Source of the DNA: Valencia hispanica
Lineage: Eukaryota > Chordata > Actinopteri > Cyprinodontiformes > Valenciidae
Direction: 5' to 3'
Length of the DNA stretch: 64,000 nucleotides
Assembly (NCBI GenBank): GCA_963556495.2
Contig: OY747721.1
Location: forward strand, 32,722,849 to 32,786,848
Of this stretch, positions 51,990 through 64,000 are shown one piece after another; within the stretch, counting starts at the first letter, position 1, and every line of letters begins with the position of its first letter. A program made the position numbers and the translations under genes. Under the pieces are notes generated by a model. The model did no database searches and had not been told where the DNA came from. It saw only the letters and a program-made list of their open reading frames with translations.

Positions 51990-52600
51990 AAGATTGCTAT
52001 GCCCAGTAGAGTTCCCAGCCCAGAACGAATATTCAGCAAGTTCTTGTTTCCAGGGGATCTCCTCCCTGTGGAATGTGTCCCAGTTGAATCCTGATCAGAT
52101 GCTAGAACTACCTCAGCAGACTCCTATTACTGCAGAAGACAGAATCTACTTCACACTACCTCTGGATGATATTGTTCTTCGCCTTATTTTGTAGGCTGAG
52201 TGCAAGTACCCACATCCTTTGAGATGTGGCACCAATACATATGGACGAATTTAAGATACCTAAGTGCCTCCATTGGAGTCAAGGACTGAACCTTTGCCTG
52301 GAGGCAGCAGTCGATACTTTGAGAACCATGGTCTCCTATTTAGAGTAGATGACTCTCATCCTTACCACTTCACACTCAGCTGGGAACCTCTCCAGTGCAA
52401 ATGCAAGGTCACTGCTTGAAGGTTCTGTCAACAGAACCAGATCATCTACAAGGAGAAACCCTGAGACCCTGAGATTCCTAGACCACAAACCTCTCTCGCC
52501 ACAACTATTTCTTGAGATGCTGTCTATTACCACTTTGTCTCGAGGATCAGAAACAGGCAGCAACCAGAATTGTATCAGTTAAATCTGCTGCTGTCATTCC
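51990..52600 (-). pseudogene. Decayed LINE reverse-transcriptase fragment
   Basis: The minus frame 52563-52336 reads GFLLVDDLVLLTEPSSSDLA and ERFPAECEVVRMRV, the region around the catalytic (F/Y)ADD box of a common teleost LINE, here VDD with the first residue changed. On the plus strand GATCAGATGCTAGAACTACC (about 52093) belongs to the same family. No long frame survives. Confidence 0.6.
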
Positions 52601-53697
52601 ATTTAACCACAGAGGGTGTTAGGAAAATATAGTCTTCAGTGAGAAAGCAATCTAAAACGTAGAAATTACTTTGAGCTACCAAGCAAAACATCTAATCGTC
52701 TCATAGTGTAGGTTTCAAAGATGCAGCATACTGTATGTAATCTCTTTATATCATAGATATCGGATCTCTGAAAATGTTTTCAGTGGTATCTGCATCAGGA
52801 TGTTTGCCTTTTTTAACCTCTCACAAATTACTGCTTTAGGTCATTCGCCACTGATAGAGCCAGTCTTTATTCTCAAACCCACTTTTTTGCACTCTAGAAA
52901 TGCCTCAGTGATCTTCTGACACCAACATTTCTTTGCTACTTTAGGTGTCTTCAGTGTATGAAGGAACAGAATAAAAAAACAACCTCAATCATTATTTCTT
53001 TCAGTTTAGACTTGTTGGTCAAGGAAAGAAAGATCACCTTTTACTTATGGCTCCTCTGCAAAAGTTAATCACAACTTTTAGCGCTTTCTTTTCTAAACTG
53101 CTACCCTTGTTGGCCTTAACACAAAAGCTCTACTTTAGTCTTAAGTTTGCTGAGAACTAATCCAGCACTCCAATCTTGCTCCAAGTCAGAGTGTCAGGCT
53201 GTAAATATCTTGCTTGCTTGGTGTTTTGTCAGCAAGCCCTGACCTTAGCTAACCCATCAAATTGAGTTTTCTCAAAGACTGAGATTGAACTCTATACATT
53301 TACTTTTGCTCAATGCATTTTGATTTTTCTTTTATGATGCAAGATCCCTAAAGTATGGTACATATACTTAGATATTAATAGACAGTATGCCCAACAAGAT
53401 CAAAGCATTTAAGTTCATGAAGTTTTACTTAAGGTTGCCTCTGCATAGAGGTGATGGCCAAAAACCTAAACTCTGGCAGAACAGTGGAGAAGAGATACTT
53501 TACTATTAATTTATCGTCCTTTTAATGCTCTGCTGTACCAACAGAATGGCTGTGGGAGGCGAGGAGGGTCCCTGATGACACTGGAAGAGAGAGGTGAAAT
53601 GTTGCAGCAGCTCGGAGGACAGCACTGGAGTCCATCTCATCACTTAATTACTGCCGTCTCCTAGACCCAGAGGGCTAATGACTGGCCCGCTACTGCA
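52601..53697. other. No gene recognised
   Basis: No frame with a motif and no clear repeat. Confidence 0.35.
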
Positions 53698-53716
53698 GCG
53701 AGCGAGCGAGCGAGCG

Positions 53717-53793
<77 letters not shown>
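53698..53793. repeat. (GCGA)n-(GA)n microsatellite
   Basis: About five GCGA units followed by a long perfect GA run of about 75 bp. Frames through it (serine-leucine repeats) are artefacts. Confidence 0.95.
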
Positions 53794-53794
<1 letters not shown>

Positions 53795-55735
53795 GGAGAC
53801 AGTTCATTGTCAGCCAGAACAGAAAGTGCTCAACAAGCCCTTTCTTGACCATCTGGAACAATGCAAAGCATGCCTCATGCACACTTTATTTTGGTCAAAA
53901 CACCGGACATGCTCCGCCCTGTTCCAAGTCACAGCTGATTTGTAAGAACATTTGTCATTATCACCACCTCTCAAAGCCTCTATTAGGTATGGCACGAAGC
54001 CAGCAGTGTGGATACCTGGTCCAGGAAGTTCTAAATGTGTGCTGCTGTACGCTCAACAAAACATGCCTGTCACTATTAGCATCAGGATTATTACTGCACA
54101 GAAAAAGTCCTGTCCTCACTGTAAATAGAAGGTCATGACTGTAAATACACACAGCTTTAACATGGTTGGTCCACACAACTGCGTTGGCACTTCCCCTTTT
54201 CTGATACGGGTGGATGAGGATCAATGACAGATACGAGCTAGTATTAGTACGGACACGAACTCAGCTTATCTGCTTAACTTTCTGAGACACCCCTCTCAGT
54301 GCACACACACACACAAACACACACCTGCACACAAGCTGACCTCAATCTGGTGCATTCTCCAGGCCTGTGGATCCAAAGGGGTAGGGCTTTTGAGAAGCCA
54401 GTTGCTGAAACAATAGTTAGAGAGTTTTTTGGTGCGTGTTCGGAGCCACCTTGGATCATAAGATTAGGGTTAGCGTCACTCCTTTTAGTTTTGGGCTGAA
54501 ATATCTTGAACTTAAAATGAAGCAAAAATAATTCATTACAAGACGACGGAACAGACACAAACACAGTTCAGGCTTATTTTTCATCTCGTGTTCCAGCCAC
54601 ACCTTCTGCAACTTTCTAGTTTGCTATTTCAAACAAGATTTAGGTAATCTTGGGTTCGGCTGCATAGTTTGCAGCTGAATGTGTTCATACGTCTTCTTCT
54701 CACTGCAAGAACAGCAACCTCGCATGCCGTGTTTTTCTGGCCAAAGACCCGCAGATGCTTCTTAATTAAATAAAAAAAAAAAAATCATACTTTCGGGTGT
54801 AATGACAACCTCTTTTTCTCAGTTCATTTGAAGACGTGAACTTTGGCAAACCTCAAATTACAATCCCCAGTTAAAACAATGACCCAGAGATCCATCAGCA
54901 TCCCTGACGTGGCACAGATAAGTATAGTTGATCCCTTCCAGTTCACAGTCTTTGTCTCTGTCTCACATTTTGAAGCCCCGCCTCGGCACAGTCTTTCCAT
55001 CTCTCATTAATGCTTGATAGCGCTGCCAGCTGCTCTCCAAGTCTGAGGGTGGCACGTGTTCTTCCTCACAAACAAAGAACCACATGTGTGTCCAATGAGG
55101 GGGGAAAAAGACACTCCACCATTTCAAAGACGGTGGTACTGTTAAGCAGGAATATTATGAGGCATGCATTCACAGAGTTATTCTAAATGTATAGAAAAGT
55201 CATTGTTTTGTGTCCAAATGCAGCAAACAACGGTGTCTCAGTCATTTCAAGCATCTTTCACACATAACGTGTGGGCAATATTCCCTCCCACACAAATCAC
55301 CCCGACTGTGATTTTGCACTCAGCCATTTCATTTGCTAGAGTTTCTCTTCTATTGTTGTTTTCAACATATAATGAAGCATTGTTCATCACGAATTCATGA
55401 GTGGCTGTTTGCTTTTACACGTCAGCAGAAGATGTTGGTGGGTTTCTTCACATAAATAAAGCATTTCTGAATTTGGATGTGAAACTAAAGCAAGATAAAA
55501 AAAAGACCAAAAACACAACCATGAACTGTGTTTGGACCATGAGCAAAGGTTGATTTTTAGTGATCAATCAATCACATTTATTGCAATATGCAACAGGAAA
55601 AACAGTTCCTGTTGTAATGAAATTCAGAGATGCAATGGCAGTTGGAATTCAGGCTAAATAGCCTGCAGTCGTTAGCATCAGTGCTAATAAATCAGGTAAT
55701 TGTTGCCAGCAGTTATTGTTCACCTATACTCATAT
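53794..55735. other. No gene recognised; short CA repeat
   Basis: A (CA)n tract at about 54301-54326 and an A-run at 54771-54784. No motif-bearing frame. Confidence 0.4.
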
Positions 55736-55739
55736 GGAT

Positions 55740-56360
55740 TCTCTCAAACCAATGAGAATTATGAGATTCAAATTCCTTCATTCAAGTAGGCTGTGAGAAA
55801 GTATTGGCCCTTCTACACATTTCTTCATTTTTTAAATCTCTCTTGAATGTTTCAGATTTTGAGATTAAATTTGATATCAAAACACAGATAACCTGAGCAC
55901 ATACAAAACAAATGCAAAAAGCATTCTCCTTTAAGATTATATGCTAGAGAGCAGAGTTTATAATTCCAGCAATCGCTGCAAGTCAATCATGTGTCAAATA
56001 AGCGACGCAGCAACTGACCGTCACACTCCCACCACCATGTCTGACCGTTGATTGATTGTATGACGTTCTTTTTCTGAATGCTGTGCTAGTTTTACACCAG
56101 ATGTAATTGGATGCACACTTTCCATATCTTTTTGTTCAGTGGTTGTTGCTTGGATCACTCCCATCGACACCATTTTGGCCAACTTTTTTTTATTTGTTGA
56201 ATTATGAACACTGACCTTAGCTGAGGTAAGCAAGCTCTGCAGAGCTTTAGATGTTCTGGATTGTTTTGTGACCTCATGGAGAAGTCACTGATGCACTCTT
56301 GGAGTAATGTTGGTAGGCCGGCAACTCCTGGGAAGGTTATCCATGTTTTTCCCACATGAC
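55740..56360 (-). pseudogene. Decayed Tc1-like transposon (same family as 13290-14420)
   Basis: As complement, the order ACCACCATGTCTGACCGTTG (56031), GTTCTTTTTCTGAATGCTGTG (56066), TTTTACACCAGATGTAATTGG, GAATTATGAACACTGACCTTAGCTG (56201) and GGCAACTCCTGGGAAGGTTAT (56319) follows the transposase of a widespread Tc1-like family from its core to its N-terminus. An internal deletion joins core to N-terminal part. Frames are broken. Confidence 0.65.
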
Positions 56361-59319
56361 AATAAAAGGCAACTACGTCATATTCTGCTTGAGTACAGAT
56401 GTTTGTCTGGGACTACTTAATTTCTCTCTGGGATCAATACATTTTGGAATTTGAATTGGAGACTCTGTTGCAGTCACTAACTGCTTCTCATCAAGCTTCT
56501 CAGTAGCAGTAGTGGAGTGATTGGAGAGGCAGAACAGGAGGAAGATCGGCAGATTATTCCTGGATCGGTGCTGGTGCCAGAGCCCGTGGTAGGTCGATTC
56601 TTTCAAAGAACCCGTTGCCTTTCCACTGACCCAAGGCCTACTCAGTGCTACATCATACTGTCATCTAAAGCGTTGCAACACAACTGTATACGCCCACATG
56701 CAGAGAAGAAAACAGGTATTGCACATACAGAGATTTTAACAACCAAGGGGTTGAGCATCCTCTTCAAGTGCTGTTGTTGTGCTTCAACATGTTGCAGGAT
56801 TTGCAAGGATGTGCAAATAACCTGTTCTTGCTGCACAGTCAACAGTTGATTACAAGGCGCAGAGAGTGGCGACTACGTTTACTGAAAAAGGTACTGTAAA
56901 TATGCAACATCACTTCAACGTCACCATGTGGGCAGGGGGGAGAAAGCGGTTCTTAGCTAGCTGCAGCAAGGAGTTGGTGCTACAATGGTTTGAAACCAAG
57001 AAGATGTCAGGACCTGTCCACACTAACACAGACGGTAAGCACAGTGGACATTTTCTGCTATGTTTGCACCTCCTACCAAGATGCAAATAAGGTTTTTAGT
57101 GACAAGAACAGACATTATTAAAACCCCTTCCCCAGTAGAGATTTGGGAAGTGACCATGTGGACTGGATACTCTGAGGTCATTAAAAATATTGATCTAGAA
57201 ACCCACTTCCCACATTTAATAGTCATTTAGGTTTCTTTGCAAGAAGCCTCAGCAACAGGATTTTTCGAGCTAAAATGCTTGAAAGAATAGTTTGTTTCTT
57301 TAGACTAGCCCTAATTTTGGCCATGATCAGATTGCTCTTCTTTTGGAGTTTGATTTCAGTTATGTTGACATTGTCGCCTCATACTGGAGCAGTAGGATGT
57401 AATATGTATTACATCCTTTTCTGAGTGGAATCCCAGAGAGCATGTAGACACAGATTTTCAAAAACGGAAGAACATTTTTAAAAACACAATCCAGAGGAGT
57501 GAAGCTGGGGCCAAGTGAACATTATAAATTTGTTACTGTTTTCTTCCGACCATTCTTGAATAACATCTGTAGTGTTCCAGATTACAGGAATAACCTTGGA
57601 GCAGTTTGAGCTGTGGTAGCATTACTTTTAAATCTAACAACACAGAATAGAAAAAAAAAAAAGGCTTTGAACACTAAGCCTGGCGGGCAAAGTTTTTCTA
57701 ATTTCTGAATGGAGCAAATTCAGCTGTATAATTATCTCTCAATAGGTAACATTTTCTGATTTAAACATTAATGGTTTTTAAAGAATATATTACGCACAGT
57801 CTGGGGGGAAAAAAACAAAAAAAACTCCCCCTTATAGTCCAATTAAAGCTCATCTCCCCTCACTGCGTCTCCAGTTTCCCAAGCTAATCTGCTCTCCACC
57901 AACATATTCCAGACGACAGAACTGGGCCATGGTGAACCTGAGGCCTGGAGCTCTGGTTACCTCACCTACAGAGTCAGGACCTCAAAACCTCAAATAGGAG
58001 TCAAACGTCAAAGTTAGTCTCACACAGCTGACTACTATGGTCTGTACACCTGACAGACAAAGCAGTTCATATAGATAATTAGTTTTTGAGCTATCTGGGG
58101 GTTGGTACCATTTTCCTACTAGGATCGAATGATTGTGAAATGAGCTCAGTGTGTTTATGTGGGTCATTGCTTCTACCTCGTTTATCTGTTGATCAGCCAT
58201 CTGCTTTCTTTTGACTCCTGCTAAATAACAGAGATACTATAACATATAAAATAACATTAGCCCACCGCTCTTGTTGGTGGAAATTAGGTTTCTACACATT
58301 TCTTCTATTTTACAATGAGGTGTTGTAAAGTAATAAAAAACTCCCAGGCCTGACAGTCATTTGACAGACTTTGAAAGACGCTTCAAATAAAATGTATTAT
58401 TATTAGTAGTAGTCATTACATGAATCCTTCTGGGTGTGTTCAGAATAAAAGCAGTGGAGAGTTCAATCAGTGGGTGTAGTCTATGAAAAAGCAGGATTCG
58501 AACAGGGGGCACTTATTTAAGAATAAAGGCCGCAGATGTTGGACATCCTGATTCCTCTCTGAAAATCGGAGTAAAATACGTAGTTCCAGATATTGCTCAG
58601 AGGAACAATATCTGGAACAGTGTACTTTGAAGAAAAGGTTACTGGGAGATGTTAAAACGTAGCAAAGTGCAGAGAATGTTAGGTTGCACAGCTAAAAATC
58701 TTTTAAAATGAAAATGAAAACCAGAATGGGTGGAAAGAAATTAGAAAAACCATTTGAATGGATCAAACAATCCGAAGAGACTCCAGGGAGATAAACGAAG
58801 GTCTGCAGTTACCTGGGAGTAATCTTGCCCTCTGTTCTTCCTGGCACCGCCCACTTTGTAGAATTTTTTAATGTTGTCTGGGGGCGGGGTTATGAAATTT
58901 CAGGGGGTTCAGTTACACTTTAACCACAGCTCCCGCAGAGCGACAAAGATCTTCTATAAAGGAAGATGGCTCACTCACATACACAGTAGGATCGTGACAG
59001 TGGCTCAACCTTTCGGAGAAAAAACAAACGTTCTGACCACCGATCTAGAACAGAGCGATCATCGTTTGGAAAAACTCCAGAACCTACCTCAGCCAGTCCC
59101 TTTCTAAATGATGTATTATATAAATATTTACATAGAAAGAGTGTCAAAAAGGGCCGTTTTGACCCGGAAATATGTAACACACTGCCAACGGGAGGTAAAA
59201 ACGTTAAGGGGTTAAATAAAAACTGGGCCCCCCCAAAATAAGCTGTGCCCCCCCCAGCTAAATTGCCCTGGCGCCGGGTCTGGTGGTAACCTAAGCTATT
59301 TCAAAGAAGTTCCCATAAA
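56361..59319. other. No gene recognised
   Basis: Contains only short frames. A short LINE-tail-like text (TCTCTCTGGGATCAATACAT) is at about 56423, A-runs at 57650-57662, and C-runs at about 59228-59260. Confidence 0.35.
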
Positions 59320-59620
59320 ATCCTATTGTTGAATGAACAACCGCAGAGAATTTCTCAGATGATCTTAAATGCTGAATCCAAGCCTCAGCACACTGTAAAG
59401 CATGGTAGTTCAGGCATCATGATGTGGGAATGTTTCGCTTACTTTGGTGTTCGATCTATTGAACACATACAAGTGCTTGTGGATCCATTTGAATACACTA
59501 AAATGCTGGAAGGGGTTCTGTTGACCTCAAACATCAGTAAAAGAAAGCATCGTCTCGGTTTCAGACCAATGAGACTAACATTATGGAGTGATCACTCCAA
59601 AACCGGGACCTCGGTTTAAA
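59320..59620 (+). pseudogene. Tc1-like transposase fragment
   Basis: The plus frame from 59326 reads KPQHTVKHGSSGIMMWECFA and then DPFEYTKMLEG, matching the middle of Tc1-like transposases (P-T-V-K-H-G-G-S-x-M-x-W-G-C-F). The catalytic Asp regions are outside the preserved part. Confidence 0.7.
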
Positions 59621-61265
59621 AGAACGCTTTTGGAGGCTAAACCAAGAAATGCTAAGATACTGTGAAGGTAGTCTAACTTCCACTAAGCAGTACAGCAAGG
59701 GTCAGTGCCGTTCGCGACGCTATTTTGTCTGTTTCCATTGTAAAAGTGACCCATACGACTGACTCGTACAGCACCAATCCTGGGGCTCCTTCAACTGTAG
59801 ATCCACAGGACAATGGTACAGTATGGTAAGGGGTAGAGCTACTGGCGTCACACAACACAGTCCATTGATTGGGGGACAGAAACGCGTCAAGCACGAGACA
59901 TATACAGTGCGTCAAGCTTGTCGTCGCACAAGTTAGCCGCAGTGGTAGTCCAGCTGGCGGTGGAAACACTCTCCTGAACACACCGGATCATACAATAGCG
60001 TACCAAACCACACCAACCCGTGCTTTATTATACCATTAGAAACGAGGCGTATTCGTCCTGGGTAGGAATACCTGTATACAGGAATACCTGTTTACAGGCA
60101 CAAAAGGTTGGTCAACTCAATTCAACACAGACTCTGATTAACAGTGCTTACACAGCGAAATATTAGGAAAAGGGAATTCTCCAGCAATAGTTTCTGAACA
60201 GCCTGATATATTCCCTTCTCCGCATTTTCAGTAGATTGATAACAAATGTGTTCCCAGTGTATTTGCCTGTATGGAAAATAAAAACTGTTATAAACAGCTA
60301 TTCATTTGAAAACAACTGTAAATGCCAGCTTTGTTAATTCATCAAACTATACAGAACAACATGAAATCCTACATTCGACATGTTCTACTGACAACATAAT
60401 GACCACAGGCTTCAGCACGTTAGAGAATTTCAATCAGAATCTCAAGTGTTTCCTTCAATAGCTGCTTTGGTATAATGTTGCCCAATCAGTTCAGTGACGC
60501 ATCACCGAGGCCAAGCAGGTAAACAAATAATAAAGCAATTGCAAAAATTACTGCTTATTGTGTAAAATCCACATGCTTAGTCTTGTGTCAGCATGACATC
60601 TCTCACTGGGGTCACTTGAATCGTACACAAATCAGAGGTTTAACTCACCAGATTAATGCTGCAGCCCGGGAGAGCTGGTGGGACTATTTTAAAGCCTGCT
60701 TTCAACCAAAGCTTCCATTGAGACAGGTAACATTTACATGCACAGACATAAGGTAGGAATAAAGGCTTCATTATGCAACCTGTGATGGTACATTAGGAAG
60801 ATCTATCCTAAAGGTTGCAGCCAAACATTTTTGACCTTGGAGATAAAAAATGAACCCAGTATCGTCTTGCCCCGTCACCCAACTAAATGTTTTTATTTAT
60901 GAATGGTTCTGATGAGTTATATATCAAAGAGTTGATGCTTATTGCAGAATGTGCATGTATGTTGAGTTTGAAGATGCTGCTTTGGGTATGGGTGTGTTGG
61001 CTTCAGGAATTACTTGTCCAGGGGAAAAAGCAGTTTCCAAATGTCGGTTAGGCTAAATACTGGTGGGGGGGGGGGAAGACACATTATTACGAGATTGTTG
61101 AACGTTTTTAAACTAATATTAACATCCTCTCCACCAGTCACAGTCTTTAAGACTGCGATGTGTTTGCACTCAATGTGATGCTGGAAAAAATTCAGCTTTC
61201 TAGCTGCCAGCTGAAAGTGCTTCTGGCCAAAACTAACTTATTTCACTTTAACAAAAAATTCTGCT
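59621..61265. other. No gene recognised; possible MITE at 59690-60110
   Basis: The GC-richer block 59690-60110, with GTTTCCATTGTAAAAGTGACC and ACCATTAGAAACGAGGCG, looks like a non-autonomous DNA transposon but I cannot match its ends. G-run at about 61064-61074. Confidence 0.35.
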
Positions 61266-61269
61266 CTTT

Positions 61270-61384
61270 TTGTAAGTAGGAAAAAGTAATCCCAGAGCAT
61301 GATGCTGCCACCACCATCTTTCACCGTGGGTATGGTGCTCTTTTACTGACGTGCACTCTTGCTTTTGTTCTTAAGATGCCATTT
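61270..61384 (-). pseudogene. Short Tc1-like fragment
   Basis: CCCAGAGCATGATGCTGCCACCACCATCTTTCACCGTGGGTATGGTGCTC, read as complement, is the VKHGGGS-type core of a Tc1-like transposase. A SINE adjoins it at 61385. Confidence 0.5.
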
Positions 61385-61600
61385 TGGCTCACCAAGAGGA
61401 GGTTTTATCGTGCAATCGGAAAAGTTATGGGTTCGATTCCAGCTTCCTCCCTGCCACATGTCAATACAACCTTGAGCAAGGCTCAAAACCCCCAAACATT
61501 TACAGATATGATAGTCAGTGTTTTAATATGTTTGTGAGTGTGACTCTAATGTACAGGCACTTTGAGTGGACTAGAAAAGGGTTTATTTGGAATTATGGCA
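61385..61600 (+). mobile_element. Diverged tRNA-derived SINE
   Basis: B box GGTTCGATTCC at about 61430-61441 followed by AGCTTCCTCCCTGCCACATGTC, CTTGAGCAAGG and a CACTTTGAGTGGACTAGAAAAG tail: same body as the SINE at 11848-12113, read in plus orientation. The A box is degraded. Confidence 0.65.
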
Positions 61601-63599
61601 CAATAAAATCGTTGTTTGGTTCCATCAGATCAGAACAGATTTTCCCCCTTAAGGAAATTTTAAGATTTTAGCCAGGTCTGAAAATAATCGCTTCTGTCTG
61701 TCAATCATTAATCCAGATATATAGAAAATACTGGAGAAGGCAACACACACTTGTAGAAGACGACCTGCAGCTCGTTCGGTGTTGCTGTGGATCTCTTCAG
61801 CCCTCTTGACCAGTTTCTCTCTCGTTTTCTCATCAGATTTTGAGATCGTCATTATTTTCCTATGTCTTGATATTTTCTCCCTTCTGCTGACTGATAACTT
61901 TGAAACAATGCTTTTTTCTTTTGATCCTTTGCAACCTTTCAGCAAACTTTGATCTCAGCAGGAGGATTGCAAATGAGTAAAAGTCAGGAAAATCCTTTAT
62001 TTCAGGTTCATCAGAATGAGTATAAGTGATGGGTTGGTGTGAACTCCGGAACACGTTTCAGGGTGTGCACCTTTATGCAACAAGGTCTTTGCAGCTTTTT
62101 GTTTTTTTCTTACATAACCACCTGTAATACATGTTTTTCACTTGAATCAAAAGGAATAAATGTAACATTATGCTCGGGTCAGAAGACAGCTCACCATGGT
62201 GACAGAATCCAGGCCGTAAAGAGCGTATACATTAGTGACTGTGTGAAACTCCACCGAGCGTGTGGACGGGTAGAACATCTGTCCCTGCACCATAACGGCG
62301 TCCTGGTGAGGACACGCAGCGCTGCATGTGATGGGACGCGACTACCTCTGGGAGATTCATGCATAAAAACCAGAGGGTGATGGGGCCTGCCCTCTGTCTG
62401 TTACATAACAGAGCCAGGATCCCACCCGGTGGAGCGATGTTCACAGAGTACTGCGGCCGAGAAGGAAGGCTGCCAGACTTCGAGAGACTCATTGTTGCAG
62501 TTCAGAGGCACTTGGAAATATGTAATAGTCCCTTTCTAAAGGTTACATTTGGTCATGCTGCGAGTGAAGACTCATGCCGAGCTCCACAATAGCACTTTGT
62601 ACAGCTGGCAGGTTGAGTGCAGCACTCGTATGTTTGAGTGTGTGAACCCATGCGTGGATGAACGTTAGAGTTGAGCGGAGTGAGAGGCCAAGGACGAGGT
62701 GTGTGTGTGTGTGGGAGAAGCTAAATTGATGTTTGTCCAGAGGACGTGTAAGACCCCATGGAGCCCAGTGGGTTTCAGGGGGGTAGGGACTCGTCTCACC
62801 CTCTGGCCCGTCCTCCAAAACGTTTTATGTTTCCTCATTTTCTTTCTCACCTTTTACAGCTCGTTTTCAAGCTCTGTTAGCAAAGTTTCCTTTAGAATGA
62901 TCTTTCAACCAGGGTAGTTTTCAAGCGTCAAGCCTCGGTTTTCAAAGGAGGCGAGAGGAGTGAGGGAGATAGGCAGACGGGCTGACTGACGGGTAGAGAG
63001 TGGGGCGAACGCAAAGGGCTAATTCATCCTGACAGTGATCCGTGGCATCAGTCAGAGGAAACACAGAGACAGAGGAGACGACTGAGTCACAGATCAGTCT
63101 GAGCAGCTTCAGCCTTCCTGCTGAAGTTCCTCATTACAATCCATGCCTTCCCTGCCGCACAATGACTAGCCTGTGCGTCTGTGGATAGCATGATACGACG
63201 AGGTGCAGGAGCTTGGAGTGAGACGAGAGCGTAGTTGGGGTCATTGCTAAAGAAAGGTTGCATGCTACCAATATTTATTTTTCAGAACCAATAAGAAAAT
63301 AAGTTTTGGTTATAAAAGGCCTAGTCATGAAAGTAGTTATTTACACTGTTAAAGCAGCATCTCCAAAGACTACAAGCATCTGCAGGGCGATCAGAACATT
63401 AGAGGAGAAAGTGTTATGTTTTGAGGGACACCCCGTTTTGTTTTTTTGGGAGAGAATTATCTGGGCAGAGTGAGAAATGAAGGAAACGCCAGATAAGAAC
63501 ACTGTTTTCAGTCATCAAGTAAGCTACCCCTATGAGGCAAACCAGTTGTGTAGAAATGTCTAGTTGTAGACTTTCCTCGCTACTTAATCTTCAGGTGTT
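61601..63599. other. No gene recognised
   Basis: Short frames only. GT repeat at about 62699-62713. Confidence 0.35.
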
Positions 63600-64000
63600 T
63601 GTAGCATTATGATCAAGTGGAAGTAACTGGGAACAACAGCAACTCAGCCATGAAGTGGTAGTCGATGTAAAATCTCAGGATGGTGGATGCTTAGGTAACA
63701 AGGTGTGCAGAGCTCAGCAACGTTCTGCAGACTCAAAGCTACAGGACCCAAATTTCATAATCAGCTCAAGAGCAGTGCTTAGAGAGCTTCATTGAATCCC
63801 CAAGTACAATGCAGTGTTGGATGTGGTGGTGTAAAGCGAACTCCCACTGGACTCTAGAAGACTGGAGACGAGTCCTCTGGACTGACAAATCATGCTTCTC
63901 TGTCTGGCAAGCCAATGGACCAATCAGGGTTTGGCAGTTGCCAGTAGAACATCCCTTGCCCGAACACACTGCATCAAGTGTACATTTTAATGCTCAAGGG
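63600..64000 (+). pseudogene. Tc1-like transposase, partial, running off the right edge
   Basis: The text follows a well-known teleost Tc1-like family: ACAGCAACTCAGCCATGAAG (63637), CAGACTCAAAGCTACAGGAC (63727), TAATCAGCTCAAGAGCAGTG (63758), TAGAGAGCTTCATTGAAT (63780), then a frame reading WTLEDWRRVLWTDKSCFSVW with the first catalytic Asp in WTDKS (about 63880), and GPIRVWQLPVEHP. A deletion of the middle N-terminal part (after 63797) and frame breaks make this copy inactive. The second half lies beyond the window. Confidence 0.75.

Noticed and set aside
53661..53882. Ser/Leu-repeat protein at 53661-53882
   Set aside because: Translation of a (GA)n microsatellite.
61430..61441. GGTTCGATTCC-bearing segments as genuine tRNA genes (here and at 8262 and 12047)
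   Set aside because: No complete cloverleaf; the flanking bodies and tails are SINE-like.

Overview
The window looks like repeat-rich, AT-rich nuclear DNA from a teleost fish. The pointers are tRNA-derived SINEs, L2/Rex-like LINE tails, many decayed Tc1-like and hAT transposons, (GGAT)n and (GA)n microsatellites, and a class I-type endogenous retrovirus. I found no convincing host exon. Everything I can support is a mobile element, a fragment of one, or simple sequence; the rest is unassigned non-coding DNA. Species cannot be told from the sequence.

Layout. 1-2129: damaged LINE (endonuclease plus part of the RT), minus strand. 2.8-16 kb: LINE tails, SINEs and old Tc1-like relics, several nested in each other (notably 9735-12411). 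17397-27034: a nearly complete endogenous retrovirus on the minus strand with two 574-bp LTRs, CATG target duplications, a frameshifted gag, a long pol in the same frame as gag after a TGA stop, and an env reduced to its transmembrane tail. 29.3-35.3 kb: a LINE tail, a Tc1-like element with long terminal inverted repeats inside a hAT-like element, and a hAT transposase relic. 35391-50469: the centrepiece, described below. 50513-50963: a probable solo LTR. 51-64 kb: mostly unassigned DNA with LINE, Tc1 and SINE relics, and a Tc1-like transposase running off the right edge.

Centrepiece. A 15,079-bp element is almost entirely a perfect palindrome centred on 42930: every position x in the left arm pairs with 85860-x in the right arm. 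Each 7.5-kb arm carries, from the outer end inward: terminal tandem repeats, a promoter-like region with CCAAT and TATA boxes, a duplicated leader with splice-like signals, a 1231-aa protein-primed family B DNA polymerase, a 227-aa A32/FtsK-like packaging ATPase and a 112-aa basic protein with a hydrophobic C-terminus. The arms face each other across a 63-bp unique spacer. The gene set, the 5'-AG ends and an exact 6-bp target duplication (GTTATG) on both outer sides identify it as Polinton/Maverick (adintovirus-like). Its integrase, protease and capsid genes are absent. The spacer continues, on the minus strand only, the reading frame of a fourth gene that is cut off after about 37 codons, so the palindrome looks like a fold-back (inverted-duplication) derivative of one end of a larger Polinton. 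Because the target duplication lies outside the palindrome and the two flanks rejoin into one fish repeat, the palindrome appears to have inserted as a unit.

How the parts work together. PolB plus ATPase plus the small protein are a replication and packaging subset; integration and capsids would have to come from a full-length relative, making this resemble a satellite or defective-interfering genome. Both arms are transcribed toward the centre, so read-through RNA would be self-complementary. Limits: I compared the arms by their translations and by reading matching stretches, not by a full alignment; family names below clade level are judgements from motifs.
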